This document shows, piece after piece, positions 22,322 to 34,772 of a DNA stretch of 64,000 nt (positions are counted from its first letter, which is position 1; each line of letters begins with the position of its first letter). A program made the translations under genes and the position numbers. Source of the stretch: Gnetum montanum. Taxonomy: Eukaryota > Streptophyta > Gnetopsida > Gnetales > Gnetaceae. The DNA lies in NCBI GenBank assembly GCA_015680685.1, contig MNCI01022386.1, positions 195,787-259,786 on the forward strand. The letters are read 5' to 3'. Under the pieces are notes generated by a model that was not told where the DNA came from, ran no database searches, and saw only the letters and a list, made by a program, of their open reading frames with translations.

Positions 22322-24240
22322 ATGAAAGCCAAATGTAGTTATAAGCATATGCATCATAACGAAAGAGAATGGTTTCCTTCTGATTTTGACTTTATCCAAC
22401 TCATGAAAGACTACCAGTGGATGTTGAACAACCTCATTTACAACATGGGTCATGAGGCAGGGCCGAACTACAAGGAGCCACTCCAAGAGAAGCTAGACAA
22501 GTTTGAGGCTCAATCCAAGCATGAGAACCCATTCCATGCCTCATTCCAATAGACAACCTTTGCTTTTTTTCCTTCACATTCCCTTAGCCCAACGTCGTCA
22601 CCCAAGTTAATGCCTGTGGTGGCAACTTACTAGATATAGAAGATGCACCAAGATGTTGCTCTGCCTTTTAGCCTTTCCTTTAGCATGCCCTTCACCATCC
22701 CTTTGCAATTTTCACAACTTTCTCAGCCTATTCAGTCTATTCAGCCCATTCAACCTATTTAGGTTGTCCACTCTCCCATAGCAGCAACTGTTGCGCCTAC
22801 ACAACCCTACATGCACACCATGCACATTCCTTCCCCATTGTATGTGACTCAAGTGTTATTCATCCCACCCATCAGGTTGGCACCCTTTACAATGGCCCAA
22901 CCCAAAAATCCATGGTGGGGCCTAAGTGCTGTGTCCAAGACACAACCCACACAATAGGCATCGCGTGTGGTCACACAACCCGGAGGCAGGTTGTGGACCA
23001 CCCAACAACCACAGCGGGCAACACAACCCACACAGCCTACCACTGCAACCACACCTAGCTTGGATCAAGCATTCTAGCTGATCTAAAGTCTTACCAAAGA
23101 GGTCAAATGACTTAAGGCCACCTCCTCAAAAACCATCCATGTGCTAGACTTTTACCAGGATGATTCAATTAGTCTTTAGTTTCACTAGTAGCATTACCCA
23201 CCAGGATCCCACTAGCATAGTTCACCAAATACAACAGTGAAGGGGACCCTAATGCTCATCTGGTGACCTTCCAATCAGAATGCCTCCTATTGCAGGCATG
23301 GCCAAAAGCCATCATTCGTGTGTTTGCCATGTCTCCAACCAGCAAGGCACTAAAATGGTACCATGTGCTCCCCAAGGCCTCCATCACTTCTTTAGAGGAA
23401 TTTCTTACCCAATTCATCACTCACTTTAAGTACAACTTGAAGCCTAAGGCAACCTTGGATCAGCTAATGCACATCAAGCAGGGTTACTTAAAGCCCATGC
23501 AAAAATTCATCCGATGGTGGAGTGCATTGCTTGATGAAATCCACAATCCCATCATGGAAATACACTTGATGGCCATTTTCAAAGGCATAGTAAATGACTT
23601 CATCAAGTCAAAACTATACTACATTACCTCACAGTCCCTAAGTCAGGCATTTTCTCAACCCAAAAGCAATTAGGATGTGGTGGAGGCTAGCAAGGATCTG
23701 GCCTACATGGGCTACAAAAACTTGTATGCAAAGAAGAAGAAAGATAGGGACAAAGGCAAGCAACCACAACTGTTGCAATAGTGGTTAATGAGGCTAAGCT
23801 AGCCAACACCAAACAAACGGCCAAACCACCCAAGGCCCTAGCCAAAAACAACAAGATGGTAGGCTCTAGCACAATGGTAAACAACCATCCTGCATCATCA
23901 ATGACCATGACATTAGCTACCATGAGGCCTAACTTCGAGCACAAGGATCACTTGAAGTACACACTATTAACCATCAAGTAATCATAGCTCTTGGATCAAT
24001 TGCTTCATGCTAGATACATCCAGTATAAGCAAATGTCTGAGGATGCTCGCAAGTGGCATGATTGATATTGGGAGCTCCTCAAGAATCCTTTGGCTACACT
24101 GCCTAATGAGCCGCCAATCCCTAAGTATTTTAGATTGGACCAATTTTGCTAATATCATCAATTGTAAGGTCATGATACAAACTTTTGCATGGCTTTCCAG
24201 GATGATATACAATGCATGATTGACAAGGGTGAGTTGGTCC
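22322..24240 (+). pseudogene. gag: gag of E3 (broken)
   Basis: An N-terminal part at 22322-22552 (HHNEREWFPSDFDFIQLMKD) is followed by a Pro/Gln/Thr-rich linker. The retrotransposon gag domain lies at about 23170-23690, with ALKWYHVLPKASITSLEEF and LMHIKQGYLKPMQKFI. Further down, 24147-24188 reads F-C-stop-Y-H-Q-L-stop-G-H-D-T-N-F-C, a Tat-style zinc motif (C-x3-H-x4-H-x4-C) in which both stops are TAG. Several other stops occur. The protein would package element RNA into particles. Confidence 0.75.
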
Positions 24241-25149
24241 TTAGTGCCACTAACCTAGTGCACCCCTAAAACCAATCAATGAGGGTTTACAAGGACGCTT
24301 TCAACACAAGCAATGTAGGGTACATCATTAATGCCATCAACATTGATGACAACTCAGGACTAATGTAGGAACCATTTGTGGTTCTTGTGCCCTCTGGCAA
24401 TACTAGGGACCCCTCAATAGTAACCAATTCGAGGACCCCTTTTGTCATCAAAGCACCATCTCAGGTAACCATAACATCCTTTGTGGTTAGGGCCTTACAG
24501 CTACAACAACTCAAATATCCTTCATCATAAGGGTGTCGCAACATGCAAACTCCCTACCTGTTGGAAGTCTGGTGGTGGGCAATGCATCAATCCCTACTCG
24601 CCCAAGGTATCATCCTACAACCAATACCAACAAGCAATCAAAATGGCTACCCAGGAGGCCCAACGAGCACCTCATCGATCAAATGCTTAGGCAAAACTAA
24701 GAGCAAAGGGCATTAGGCCCACCAAAGCCTATTCCCTTGTCTTCCATCCTAATGGCCCAACCAACTAAGGAGGCCATAGTAACAAGTAAGCAACAACAAA
24801 GCATTGAGGCTCTAGAAACTAGCAACCAACAACAAAGCACTGAGGCTCTAAAGCAAACAAAATAAGCAAAGCCTAAATCCCTGCCACGCGCCCACCCCAC
24901 ACCCCCCGCCCTCCCCCGAGATTTGTCTCTTGGGCCACATGGAAGAGATGAAGAAGACCAACAACAACATAGCAGATAGCAAAAAATATTTCATTGAAGC
25001 ATTGGTGCAAGTCAAGCAGGCTTTCAAATAGAAAAATACAACATTAAGCCTGTATGACCTAATAATGACTTCCTCCACCCATCATGAAGTGTTAGTGCAC
25101 ATGTTTCCCTCCATTCCTATCCTAGAGAACATCCCAGTAGACGAATAGT

Positions 25150-25820
25150 CCATTCATGCTGTGATGTTGCATCCTCCCTCATAGGAATCGAGTTCAACGC
25201 CCTTGGCATTTCATGATGAGGTGATCAAAGTGGATCCTAAGAAGGGTCAATTCATTACCACGTCAGTGTTTATCACCATTCATAGGATGCATGTCAATGA
25301 CAGGGTAGCAACCAATGTCATCCCATACATGGTCATTGATAAGCTTGGTCTTGTTGAACAAATCAAATCAATGAAAATAACATGCCAAAAATCCTTCAAT
25401 GAGTTGCGTGTTGTTGTAAGGAAAACTATCACAATAGACTTTGTGGTAGGGGAGCAATTCTCCACCACTATTGAATTCATAGTGATTTAGGAGATGCTAG
25501 GTTTCAACCTCATCTTGGGTAGGCCTTGGTTAGCTTAGTTGCGGGATGTCTCCATATGAAGGTGGAGAGGTTATCATACACAATGAAAATGTAGCCCCTT
25601 TGATCGTCAACAACATCGATGCTAAATAGGGGTCAAAGGTGAAGTTCCTTGATGACATGCCTCCTGCAAAAGACCAAAGTGAAAAATGTGAAGCGAACTA
25701 ACCTGAAGAGCCAACATAAGTCCTTGACCCTTTGAAATATGCTTTGTGGGTGGAATTACCCTTCAACGAAACTAATGAAGGTTAGAGCAAGCACCATATC
25801 CTTTCCTCTAGGCCCTACGC
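25150..25820 (+). pseudogene. Aspartic protease of E3 (broken)
   Basis: The 95-codon open stretch 25203-25490 includes VNDRVATNVIPYMVIDKLGL, the active-site region of a pepsin-like retroviral protease. After a TAG it continues into LGFNLILGRPWL at about 25497-25532, the plant gypsy protease C-terminal signature. The Asp is followed by Arg rather than Ser/Gly, so catalysis is doubtful. Text to about 25820 (YALWVELPFNETNEG) reads as the linker that normally leads into RT, but RT starts only at about 42740. Confidence 0.8.
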
Positions 25821-26119
25821 ACCCCCTAACCCACACCAAATTAGGAAACAACTATGCAACTAAGGTATGCCCTTGGTCCAATAAGCATTGGGTGCCTACC
25901 TACCTCACTTCTACACATTTTTCTTGTTTGCATTTTGTTTGTATTTTATGTTAGCTTGGTTATTAGCATTTTTACATTAGTTGCCTTTCTGTGTTTATTT
26001 CTTCTTCTTGTGCATTTTTTCTAAGTTTACATTTTCCCTTAATTACTTTTTAGTAGTTAGCTTACACATAAAAATAGCAAACACATAAGCATCATGAAAT
26101 TCAAAAAATTACAAAGCGT
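25821..26119. other. Spacer after E3 protease
   Basis: A T-rich stretch with no coding signal. It leads into degenerate repeats and marks where the normal protease-to-RT order is broken. Confidence 0.4.
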
Positions 26120-26345
26120 TGTGGCCCACCATGGCCTTAAACTGGCATCCTGTGGCCCGAAAAGGCCTTAAACTACTACATCATCTGCCATGGCCTAAAA
26201 CTAGCAATCAAATCTCCCTTTATCGCATGGCCCAAAATGGCCTTAAACTATCACTAGGGCACGAAATGGCCTAAAACTATCAAATTGTTTTCTACACATG
26301 TGGTGTGAAATGGCCTAAAACTAGCAATCACTACAGCATAAATGC
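26120..26345. repeat. Degenerate minisatellite A (TAAACTAGCA type)
   Basis: About six to seven diverged units of roughly 30-40 bp carry GGCCTWAAACTRGCA-like cores (26127, 26165, 26190 and on). The same core recurs at 42150-42310 and 44800-45210. Confidence 0.7.
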
Positions 26346-26527
26346 ATTAGCTAATTGCATCGTTAACATTAAACATAGAAAATACATACAAAAGTCTACT
26401 CATAATACACTCCATGTAGCAAAAATTCACTACACCTCATAAAAGAATAATATTAAATGACATGATCATCCGCATTACACCTTAAAAGATACAAAAATTC
26501 CTTATGAAAGGCTACATAAAGATCTAC

Positions 26528-29500
26528 TTAACTGGTGGTGCTAGGTGGGGGTGGAGGCTCCTCTTCTTCCGTCATACCTATAGGGACTACAACATCACCT
26601 GGTATCTATTAATAACAACAACAAAAATGTGAAACTATAAGCAAATGTACAATATACAACTAACAGAAAAAAAGCATAAAAAAGCAACATAATGATCTAA
26701 CTTGAGAGGGTCCTACATCAACCATATCTGGAGGTATGTTGTCAAGGCCCTCCTCCAAGCGTCGAAGGATCTCAACCTCTAATAGTCATGTCCAATTCTC
26801 TTGGCCAAAGTCAACACCCACAAGGGTCTTGTCTTCATCCATGGTGGTCCATGTGAGTAGCTGCATAGAAAAGGTGGAAGAAGAGGCCTTCCCTGAGGGC
26901 ATGGAAATCTCCTACTCTGGAGAACCACTAACCACTATGTGATGAGTGAATATCTCAAAAGCCTAACTACCACCAATCACCTCAATGAATAACTCAAGGC
27001 AACAAGCTTTGACAAACTCTTCCTTGAGTTGCTACAAATAAGTATCTCGCTCATGCTTATAGTGACATTTTTGGGTCTTCTGTGTGTGCCCCCATTTGCA
27101 CACCTTAGCACTAAAACTCTTCCACTCCTAGCCCTTCTAGGCAAGCAGATCCATCTATAGCCTCTACTCGATGATCTCCTAAGTGGCCTCATTCTTGCCT
27201 TGAATCATCAACCAATACTTGGCATAATCGATCTCTATGGTCCGCTAGGTACTATCACCCCATGCCTGAGCTAACAAGAAATCATATCAAGATTGGAGGT
27301 CCTTGCTCTTCATGTTCTGGCTCACCACTATTGCCTAAAGCTCATGCACATGTTTCCATAGGTTCTCAATCAAGTGCTTGCAGGTCCATAATGCTTTTTC
27401 ACTAGAAAGTGTGCACTTACTAACTACCTCGTACACATGGTGAGGTACTTGCTCCACTTTAGGAGGGTATTTGGGGATGGCATCCATTTTAGCCATCCAG
27501 TTTGGATCCTAGTGAAGCTTAGATTTTGTTGGCATGCAACAAGCAAATCAACATTCTCCACAGACTAAGTACAACATCAGTAAAGCAAACTAAGAAAAAA
27601 ATAACAACATGCATACTAAGCTCAAGATCTAACTATTGTATGCAATCTACTATGTCCTCAAAAATGCCTTCCATGAAGGTAAACTTGCCCAGCATCTCTA
27701 CCCATGATGTCATGCAATAAGTAGGTGCAGGTGGTGGTCTGCTGGTAGCTGCATCTACAGTTGCATAAAAATAATACTTAGCAATAACTAAATAGCCAAA
27801 GATGCAAGAGCAAAAGAGTAAAAATAAATGGAAATTCAAAGTGCTTACCAAGTAAGCCCTTAGGTGTGAGTGTAAGGGGGTCCCCCAGCTACACACCATC
27901 AAAGAGGTTGGCAAAATTACCCTTGTCAAGGTGGAATAGCCCCTCTGCATCAAACTACTAAAAGGTCTCTATGGCCTTGTGCAATGTCTCTCTATGTGCC
28001 TCCTCCTCTTCAGCTTGAAGAGGGGCCATCTCTACTACCGTTGTTGTCACTGCTTTGGCAGCCCTCTTGCATAACTTACAAGCATAGCATAATAAATTTA
28101 GCATAACATAATAAGAAAACATAAAAATTATAAACATAGAAAATTTAAAAACAAATGCATCTACACATGAACTAACCTATAATTTCTGCATGCAAAATGG
28201 GTATCTTGAGGTGGATTTTCTTAGTGCCTGCCTGTCCAATCACAGGGGCAGCCTCCTCTACTAGGCATAGCCTCTTGATCTTTGCCTTAGAAGGCCTCAC
28301 CATTTTTGCAATATAAAAATTGGCCTTGTTCACATCTCCAATAATAATTGGGGGACACTTTCCTACACTATCATGGGAGTAATATGATCGTGGCCTTCCT
28401 AGATGGCCTTTGGTCATAACCGAGTATGACTCATCAATTTCCTCTGGGGGGTCTTGTGTGTGAGTGGTTGTGAATAGGTGCATGACCCAAGGCCTGGACA
28501 GCTGCAAATGATCTTCCACTACCCAATGCCTACCATCTTGGATCACTAGAAACTTCACAAACCTTCATAGATACATTGCGAAGAATGTGAAGTGCACATG
28601 AGACCTTGCCTGAAGGTTGTAGTGAAATCTGGTGATCTCTGCTTGTAGTCTGGTGGTGAGGAAGGATGCCCAATTGAACCTTGTACTTTCCTCTAGTACC
28701 TCCCTCATCACCCATTCCTACCCCACCCCAAGGATTTTTTCTTGGGAGAGTAGTTTCAAAAAGGCATGAGCACGAAAAAGACGGTAGAGCTCCCAGATCT
28801 CAAGCACACACATGTCTCTAATCATGATGCCTTTATGAGATTAGGTGGTTCTCAGCCACTCCTCTATCTCTCCTTTATGGTCCATCTCTCTACTATCCTT
28901 GTCAATGACCAATGGGCCTTTAGAAAAGAGGACAAAGAGGTTATCAAAGAAGACATTACTAAGGCCCAAGAGTACCCTCACTTCATGCACACGGGTGATG
29001 AAGCAGCAAGCATCACTACTAAAGGAGTAAATAATGGTGGTCATCTCAGTCACTAGAATGCTTGGGTTAAGGTCCAAGAAAAGGTCCATCAACCCAATGC
29101 ATGTGAGCTAACTGGTTAATGCATCTGATGCCTGATGGCACAACCAATGTTGTGCCCCTTTCACATTACCGTATTTCATTATGAGGGTGGCCTTGCTACA
29201 ACCTGTGATGACCACCGTCACCTCTTCTAAAGTAACTATAGCTACAACATAGGAAAAATTAACATTAGTACTATGCAAGGGCAAATCAATGAGTGCATGT
29301 GAGTAAGCTCAAAATCCAAACAACAAGCACTTACATGGAATAAACAATGTGCATGATAGATGTGGTGGTCCAACTAGCTTTTCAAAGTTGGGCTCGCCAT
29401 TAGCCCATCCCTCATCAAGCCAATTATAGGTCCTACATTGCTCAAATTCCTTTAGGTACTGGGTAGGATAATTCTTTATGTCCTCTCCCACCTGCTCAAT

Positions 29501-30142
29501 TATGGCCTCCCGAAAGTTTGAACTAGAGGAGAACACCTCTAAGGTGGTGCAGGTCAGGGCAAGAGCCTCTAGGTTGTTATGGAGCCTGTAATCATCAACT
29601 TTAAATTTGGCATCAAGCATGAGTAATTAGCAGTTAGCAAACTTAGCATGAGCCAATAGTAAGAGAATGAAAAATCATGGGAGCACTTACCCTTCAACAC
29701 AGTACACAATTTCAAGTGGGTTCTAGAACAAGGTATGCATGCATAGAGTAATGAAGAGGGTGTTGCTCCTATTATAATAAGAGAACTCTGGCATTTTCCA
29801 AATCCTGGATAAGGGCAAGTGTCTCTAAGGCCTCACCTTAAATCACTTTCTCGGTCATCATCAATTGTGGGCTCATCAGACATGAATCTCAGTATGTCTT
29901 GATTGGCCGTAGGTAGCAATGTCTTAATGATGGCACCCGTAGCCTCTGCTACTAGGTGTGACCACATAATCACACTGCAGTGCAGTAGTAGAAATACTAG
30001 AAACTAAGATGCCCTAGGCCAAAACCATACTACCTGATGACCCAACTTCATATCTAGTGCAGGCGTGTTGGGCACAGGCTTGCTTATGCGAAAAAGGATG
30101 CCAACAAGCTCCACAATGAGTAAGATTAGCTTTAGCAACACC
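26528..30142 (-). pseudogene. Spliced antisense gene in E3 (Tat-type antisense ORF), broken
   Basis: Minus-strand coding blocks are bounded by plant-like splice sites. Proposed exons: 30142-30034, one ending at 29691, 29585-29335, 29241-28177 (1065 nt), 28065-27849, 27754 to about 27640, 27508-26702 and 26605-26528. Donors include GTAAGT at 29690 and 29334, GTTAGT at 28176 and GTAAGC at 27848. Acceptors include TTGTAG before 29241, TGTAG before 27754 and TTAATAG before 26605. Joins 27849/27754 and 26702/26605 are in frame. Exon 27508-26702 is a Gln-rich, coiled-coil-like segment with a possible Cys/His cluster (KVCKWGHTQKTQKCHYKH). The C-terminus is MTEEEEPPPPPSTTS. In that exon I count ten TAG and two TGA stops, no TAA. 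The start was not found. Antisense ORFs are known in Tat-lineage elements; function unknown. Confidence 0.65.
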
Positions 30143-31785
30143 CTACAATCACACAAGTGAAAAACGTAGCATTAGTATATGATATATGCATTTTGGCAGC
30201 AAAAAAATACATTAATGTACACTAGCAAAAATTAGCATGGCATAGCATAACTTAGAAAAAATATACTAGGGCCCCCCTAGGCCCTGCAAGTATAGGGCAT
30301 CAACATACACATTTGACATGCCTGGTACTCACTAGGGTAAAGCATGTTTTTATAGTGTTAGCATTTTTTTTGCATGTTCACACATCTGGCATTATACTTT
30401 GCACATTCGGCAATCTAAAATTAGCATTTTGAATTTTTAGGTTTAACACTTTTACATAAAAATTTTCAAAATTTTTCTAACTCTAGGCTACTTCTAGGAA
30501 CATAGTCCAGAAATTCAAGTTTTTTCTAACTCTAAAACACTAACTACACTCTAGTAATTAGAGATCTTAGTCCTATCACACACAAAATCTAATTGATGGC
30601 TATGCTCCTAGTGAGCATAGCCCTAGATTTTCACAAAAATTCCTAACTACTAACTACACCCCCAAGGAGCGTAGCCCCAAAAATTTTCAGAAAAAGACTA
30701 ACTTGTTGCTTTGACTGTGCACCAAGCTCTAGCCACTATCATGGCCACATTGTCCACACTAACAATGCTACCACGCACACCATTGCTTACCTTACTCCGA
30801 AGGAAAATAGGGAGAATGTGCCCTAGGTGTCATTCCCGTGACTATGCATCCTTGTCGCAGGGCACTGCACCTCCCTTAGCCCTACCAACTATGCAGTTCT
30901 AGTCAAAATTTAAAAAAAAAAAAGCAAAATAAACAAATATTTCCTATAGGGCTCTATGTGTGTAGTCAACCCTCCTTGGCCATGTGCCAAGCCCAAAATT
31001 CCCTACCTCAAACCAACAAAACCCCACAAACATGAAACAAAAAAAGTTTTTTTTTCCAAGCCCTCTACTGCATTTTCCACCCTCGTGGTGGTAGCTTTCA
31101 GCAGCGACCATTGATGCTCACATTCTTGCACTTACAAAAGTTGGCAAGATTTGCCATAGACCCTACCCTATAGGCAGTAGCCCTAGGGCTGTAGCCAAGT
31201 CCCCATCTCCACCCCATTCCTTGGTTGCCCTTTGGCTATGCCCATGAACAAAATAAAAATTTTCTAAAACAAAAATGTCTATTTGCAGTAAGCCCCACAT
31301 AGGTCTGCAACCTCCCCCCTCCCTCCTATGGTTGCACCAGCTATCACAGTAGGCATAGCCATGCCCGTTGCAACACAAACCCCTACACCCATGATCATCG
31401 TTACCCCACAAGTAGAATCATAGAAACCCTCACTCTCCACAAACCCTTGCCTAACTATGCTTTCTTCCTAGCCACAACAAGCTCAAACGATGGTGGCCCT
31501 TGCTAAGGTAGGGTGCTGCCAACAAGCCAAAACCCAGCCCCAAGCCCCAAACACCCAAGTAAGAAAAGTTCAAAATGCAAAAGATGACAAAGGAGGTGAG
31601 CGTAGTCAAGGGTACCTGGTGGTTGGTAACATCCTCCACTCCTCCACGTATGCCTATAGCAGGTGTCCAAGTTGTGACATTCTGGTGACTACGCTCTTGC
31701 AATTGTGCTACACTTTGCAAAATTCATTTTCACCTTTTGACAATAACAAATTTACCAAAGGTAAAACACAATTTTATATCCTTGG
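30143..31785. other. Spacer upstream of the antisense gene
   Basis: Low-complexity, decayed text with fragments resembling the E3 LTR style (TCTAACTC, AGCATAGCCC). Upstream exons of the antisense gene may lie here, for example near 31100-31720, but I could not support any. E4 begins at 31786. Confidence 0.4.
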
Positions 31786-32636
31786 TGATGAGCAACAAGG
31801 TACCCCTATGCCCAACCATATGAATCACAGGTGTTCATGTGCGATCCAGTCAAATTTCACAGACTATAATTACTAAGTACACTAGAGCTAAATAGTGTGT
31901 GTGTGTTGTCTATTCGTTGTCTTCCCAATCCCACTTGTGAAATGCAATTGTATGGTTAAGTGAGGTGTAAGATTTTTCTTATTTTATGTTTTATCAAATT
32001 ACTCACTTAAAACAAGAATAATGGTAAGAGTAATTAATTTCTAAGTAAACTATGGTTTAATCTAACCTAACACAAGTAACCATTCCCACTTCCCAAACAC
32101 ATCCTAAACTTTTTTGTAAACACTACCGGGTTGTCAAAGGCTAATCGTTTCTGAGCTACCAAGTGTCACACGTATGCTCGAAGGAGCTGTGCTTGTGTAT
32201 TTCAATGAATTATTTGATTAATCAAAATTAATTACTATATCAATAACATTAATGTAAATTACATGAAATCACAATATGTAAATGCATAAGAAAGAAAGTC
32301 TCAAGTGCTACAAGGAATAGATCAAAGAGTTCATCTTTATTGCCAACACAATGGTGTGCTTAGGTACATCAATGCTTGAATAAAGATCCATTCACACTTA
32401 GACCTCCTACTATAGGCACTTGGAAAATATTCTAACTTTTAAATGGAAAAATTGCAAAAGTTTTGCTACTTGACTACCAAAATCTTACTCCCAATTATGC
32501 ACCTGGGCATTGTATTTATAGACCCAGGAGTAACCCTGTGATATCAAATGTACGATATTGCATCTTGGGCTACGATATCGCGTACTCGATATCGTGACCA
32601 CCCCAATATCGGAGCATTGAAAAACACAATTTATCA
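31786..32636 (-). repeat. 3' LTR of E4
   Basis: On the plus strand it runs from TGATGAGC to TTTATCA, 851 bp. Reading on the minus strand, GATATC-type palindromes (plus 32530-32615) precede a TATA box (plus 32513-32520, TATAAATA on the minus strand). Confidence 0.93.
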
Positions 32637-32645
32637 TACCCTGAC
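32637..32645 (-). other. Polypurine tract remnant of E4
   Basis: The minus strand reads TGTCAGGGTA immediately before the 3' LTR, matching the GGGTA end of the tracts of E1 and E2. The purine run itself is short. Confidence 0.5.
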
Positions 32646-33847
32646 AACTAAATGAAAACTTGTCCTTGAGTATAGAAGAAGAGGAACAAGTCCTTTACAA
32701 AATATATTAGAGGGTGTGGACTTATTTAACTGACATGCAAAGTGACACAGAGAAAACAAACAAATATAGAACTGCCCGAGCATACAACATTACAATTGTG
32801 TACAAAATTGGGTGTTCATGACAATAGGAAAGAACAACAATGGATCCAAAGAACATCGAACTCCTCTTGGCAACAAAAGAATAAGGGAGAGGTAGAAGAG
32901 ATCCAGTGGTCATGAACAATCTCCTACAAGTGATATGGTTGCATCCTTCTCGGTGATGACAGTCCTGCTTCCAGTTCATGCTTCCCACTGCAATCACAAC
33001 AAAACCAAGGATTAGTATATATAGTGAAAAAGATAATGGCTAAATACCTTGTCTCGTCGGTGATTTTATATAGCTAGGTTGTGATTATGATAGATTGGTT
33101 GCTTGATGTTGTTAGTGGAAAGACTAACGAATGGGTTAAGTAAGAGAAGTAATCCATACAATTCAAAAAAAGCTTAACACAAGGAATACTGGAAAGAGGG
33201 TATTCACAATGATAAAAAGGAGTTCATTACAAATAGTTGTGAAGGTGCGTATAATTGGATGACATGGATAGGGTAAATAAAAAGAATTTGATTGTGACAA
33301 TGTCTAAGGATAAAGAACTTAACGTAACCAAACCAAAATATATGTAAGTGGATCCTCCCTAAAGTAGGCACAGGCCTTTTATGCCCTTGCATAACTTCTA
33401 ACCAAGGAGTCCATGGGCACCATGGATAATTAATGATTACAAAAAGTTAAGAACAAAAACCCAAAAGTAACTAATTGAGAAACCCAACATATCAAACCAT
33501 AATATTGAATCAAAACATAAAACCAGCAATGAGGTGAGGCATGAAAAGCATAGATGGATGATAGAGAGAATGGAATGGAGTTCCTAATTATGGTCACATG
33601 CAATCCCTTGTGAAGTTTGTGATTAAATGACTTGGTAGGATCCATCCTTAGTCCAGATCAAAACCAACCACTGTTAGTGACTTCTCATTGACATTCTAAG
33701 GCTAGTCCATCCCCTGAGATACAAGAATAATCCCACAAAACAACCATCATTCTAAATTGGAGTGAAGGTGGGAAGTGAGAAAGGGCCTTAGTTAGAGGAG
33801 ATAAGACAAGTCTCATAACTAGTTCTTGTAGCCCTTTTATTTGGTCT
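32646..33847 (-). other. 3' untranslated region of E4
   Basis: Decayed AT-rich sequence between the last coding block and the 3' LTR. I see no gene and no counterpart of the extra ORF of E1 and E2. Confidence 0.5.
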
Positions 33848-34107
33848 AAGGGGTATGCTTTGAACTTCCATGTTTTTTTTTCTTGAATGGAAACCACACC
33901 ATGCAAAGACCCATGCATTTTTCGCATTTTTTTTCTCCAAGGGGTGTGCTTTGAATTTCCATGTTTTTTTTTTCTTGAATCGAAACCACACCATGCAAAG
34001 ACCCATGAATTTTTTGCATTTTTTTCTCCAAGGGGTGTGCTTTGAATCCTTTTTTTTTTTTTTTTTTTGTGATAAGAACCATACCATGCAAGGACCTATT
34101 TGACTTC
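33848..34107. repeat. 91-bp tandem repeat, about 2.8 copies
   Basis: Units start at 33848, 33939 and 34030, each with AAGGGGTRTGCTTTGAA and a poly-T run, then CCACACCATGCAAAGACCC. Each homopolymer run varies in length, fitting slippage. Open frames across it are by-products of the repeat. Confidence 0.92.
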
Positions 34108-34772
34108 CTATTGTGAAATGATGTGGAATGGTGAGAAGCCTACAAGAACACTCTTGCACACAAGAAAATAGAAAAACATGAAGAATACTGCATCCCTTTG
34201 AATCCACACCCTATCCAAACCTTTGATTCCTTCCCAATTCTAGAAACTACACAAGTCACTAATTTATTAAAGTTTCATTAATGAAGAAGAGACTGCATGC
34301 TTCCAAAACAAGAAAAACCATAGAGTATGTGGATGGGTGGATGATGTGGACTCACTAGCTATTATATGAAAAGAAACCATGTCCCAGTCATTAGTAACGA
34401 CATTCAAAGGAAGAAACTAGATATCAACAATCAAATTACAAATGAAACATACCACCATCGAGTAGTGCATTATCATTGTACCTGCCACCTTATTAGCAGA
34501 AAAAGTATAGAAACACATCAAAACTAAGTAATCATAACCATAAAAGAAAGTAAAAGAGTAGACAATAGATATTGAATATATTAACAATGGTGTAAAACAA
34601 AAACTAAGAGAAGATCAATAACCTTAAAAATACAAATATGTATAACAAAGATGTAAAACAAAGAAGATGAAAAAAAAAGTTGTAAAACAAAAAATGTCAA
34701 AAGACTAAGGAGCCACAAGAGATCTTAGTATGGATGGCCATCTCCCCCATGACTAAGTTGGAAGGGAGAGAT
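34108..34772 (-). other. Untranslated region after E4 integrase
   Basis: A-rich on the plus strand. No coding signal is recognised. Confidence 0.4.

Noticed and set aside
22849-23052. Cys/Val/Gly-rich minus-strand open frame
   Set aside because: It is the reverse of a Pro/Thr/His-rich gag linker in E3; low-complexity shadow.
33870-34207. Phe/Lys-rich open frames on both strands
   Set aside because: They are produced by the 91-bp repeat with poly-T runs and repeat with its period.
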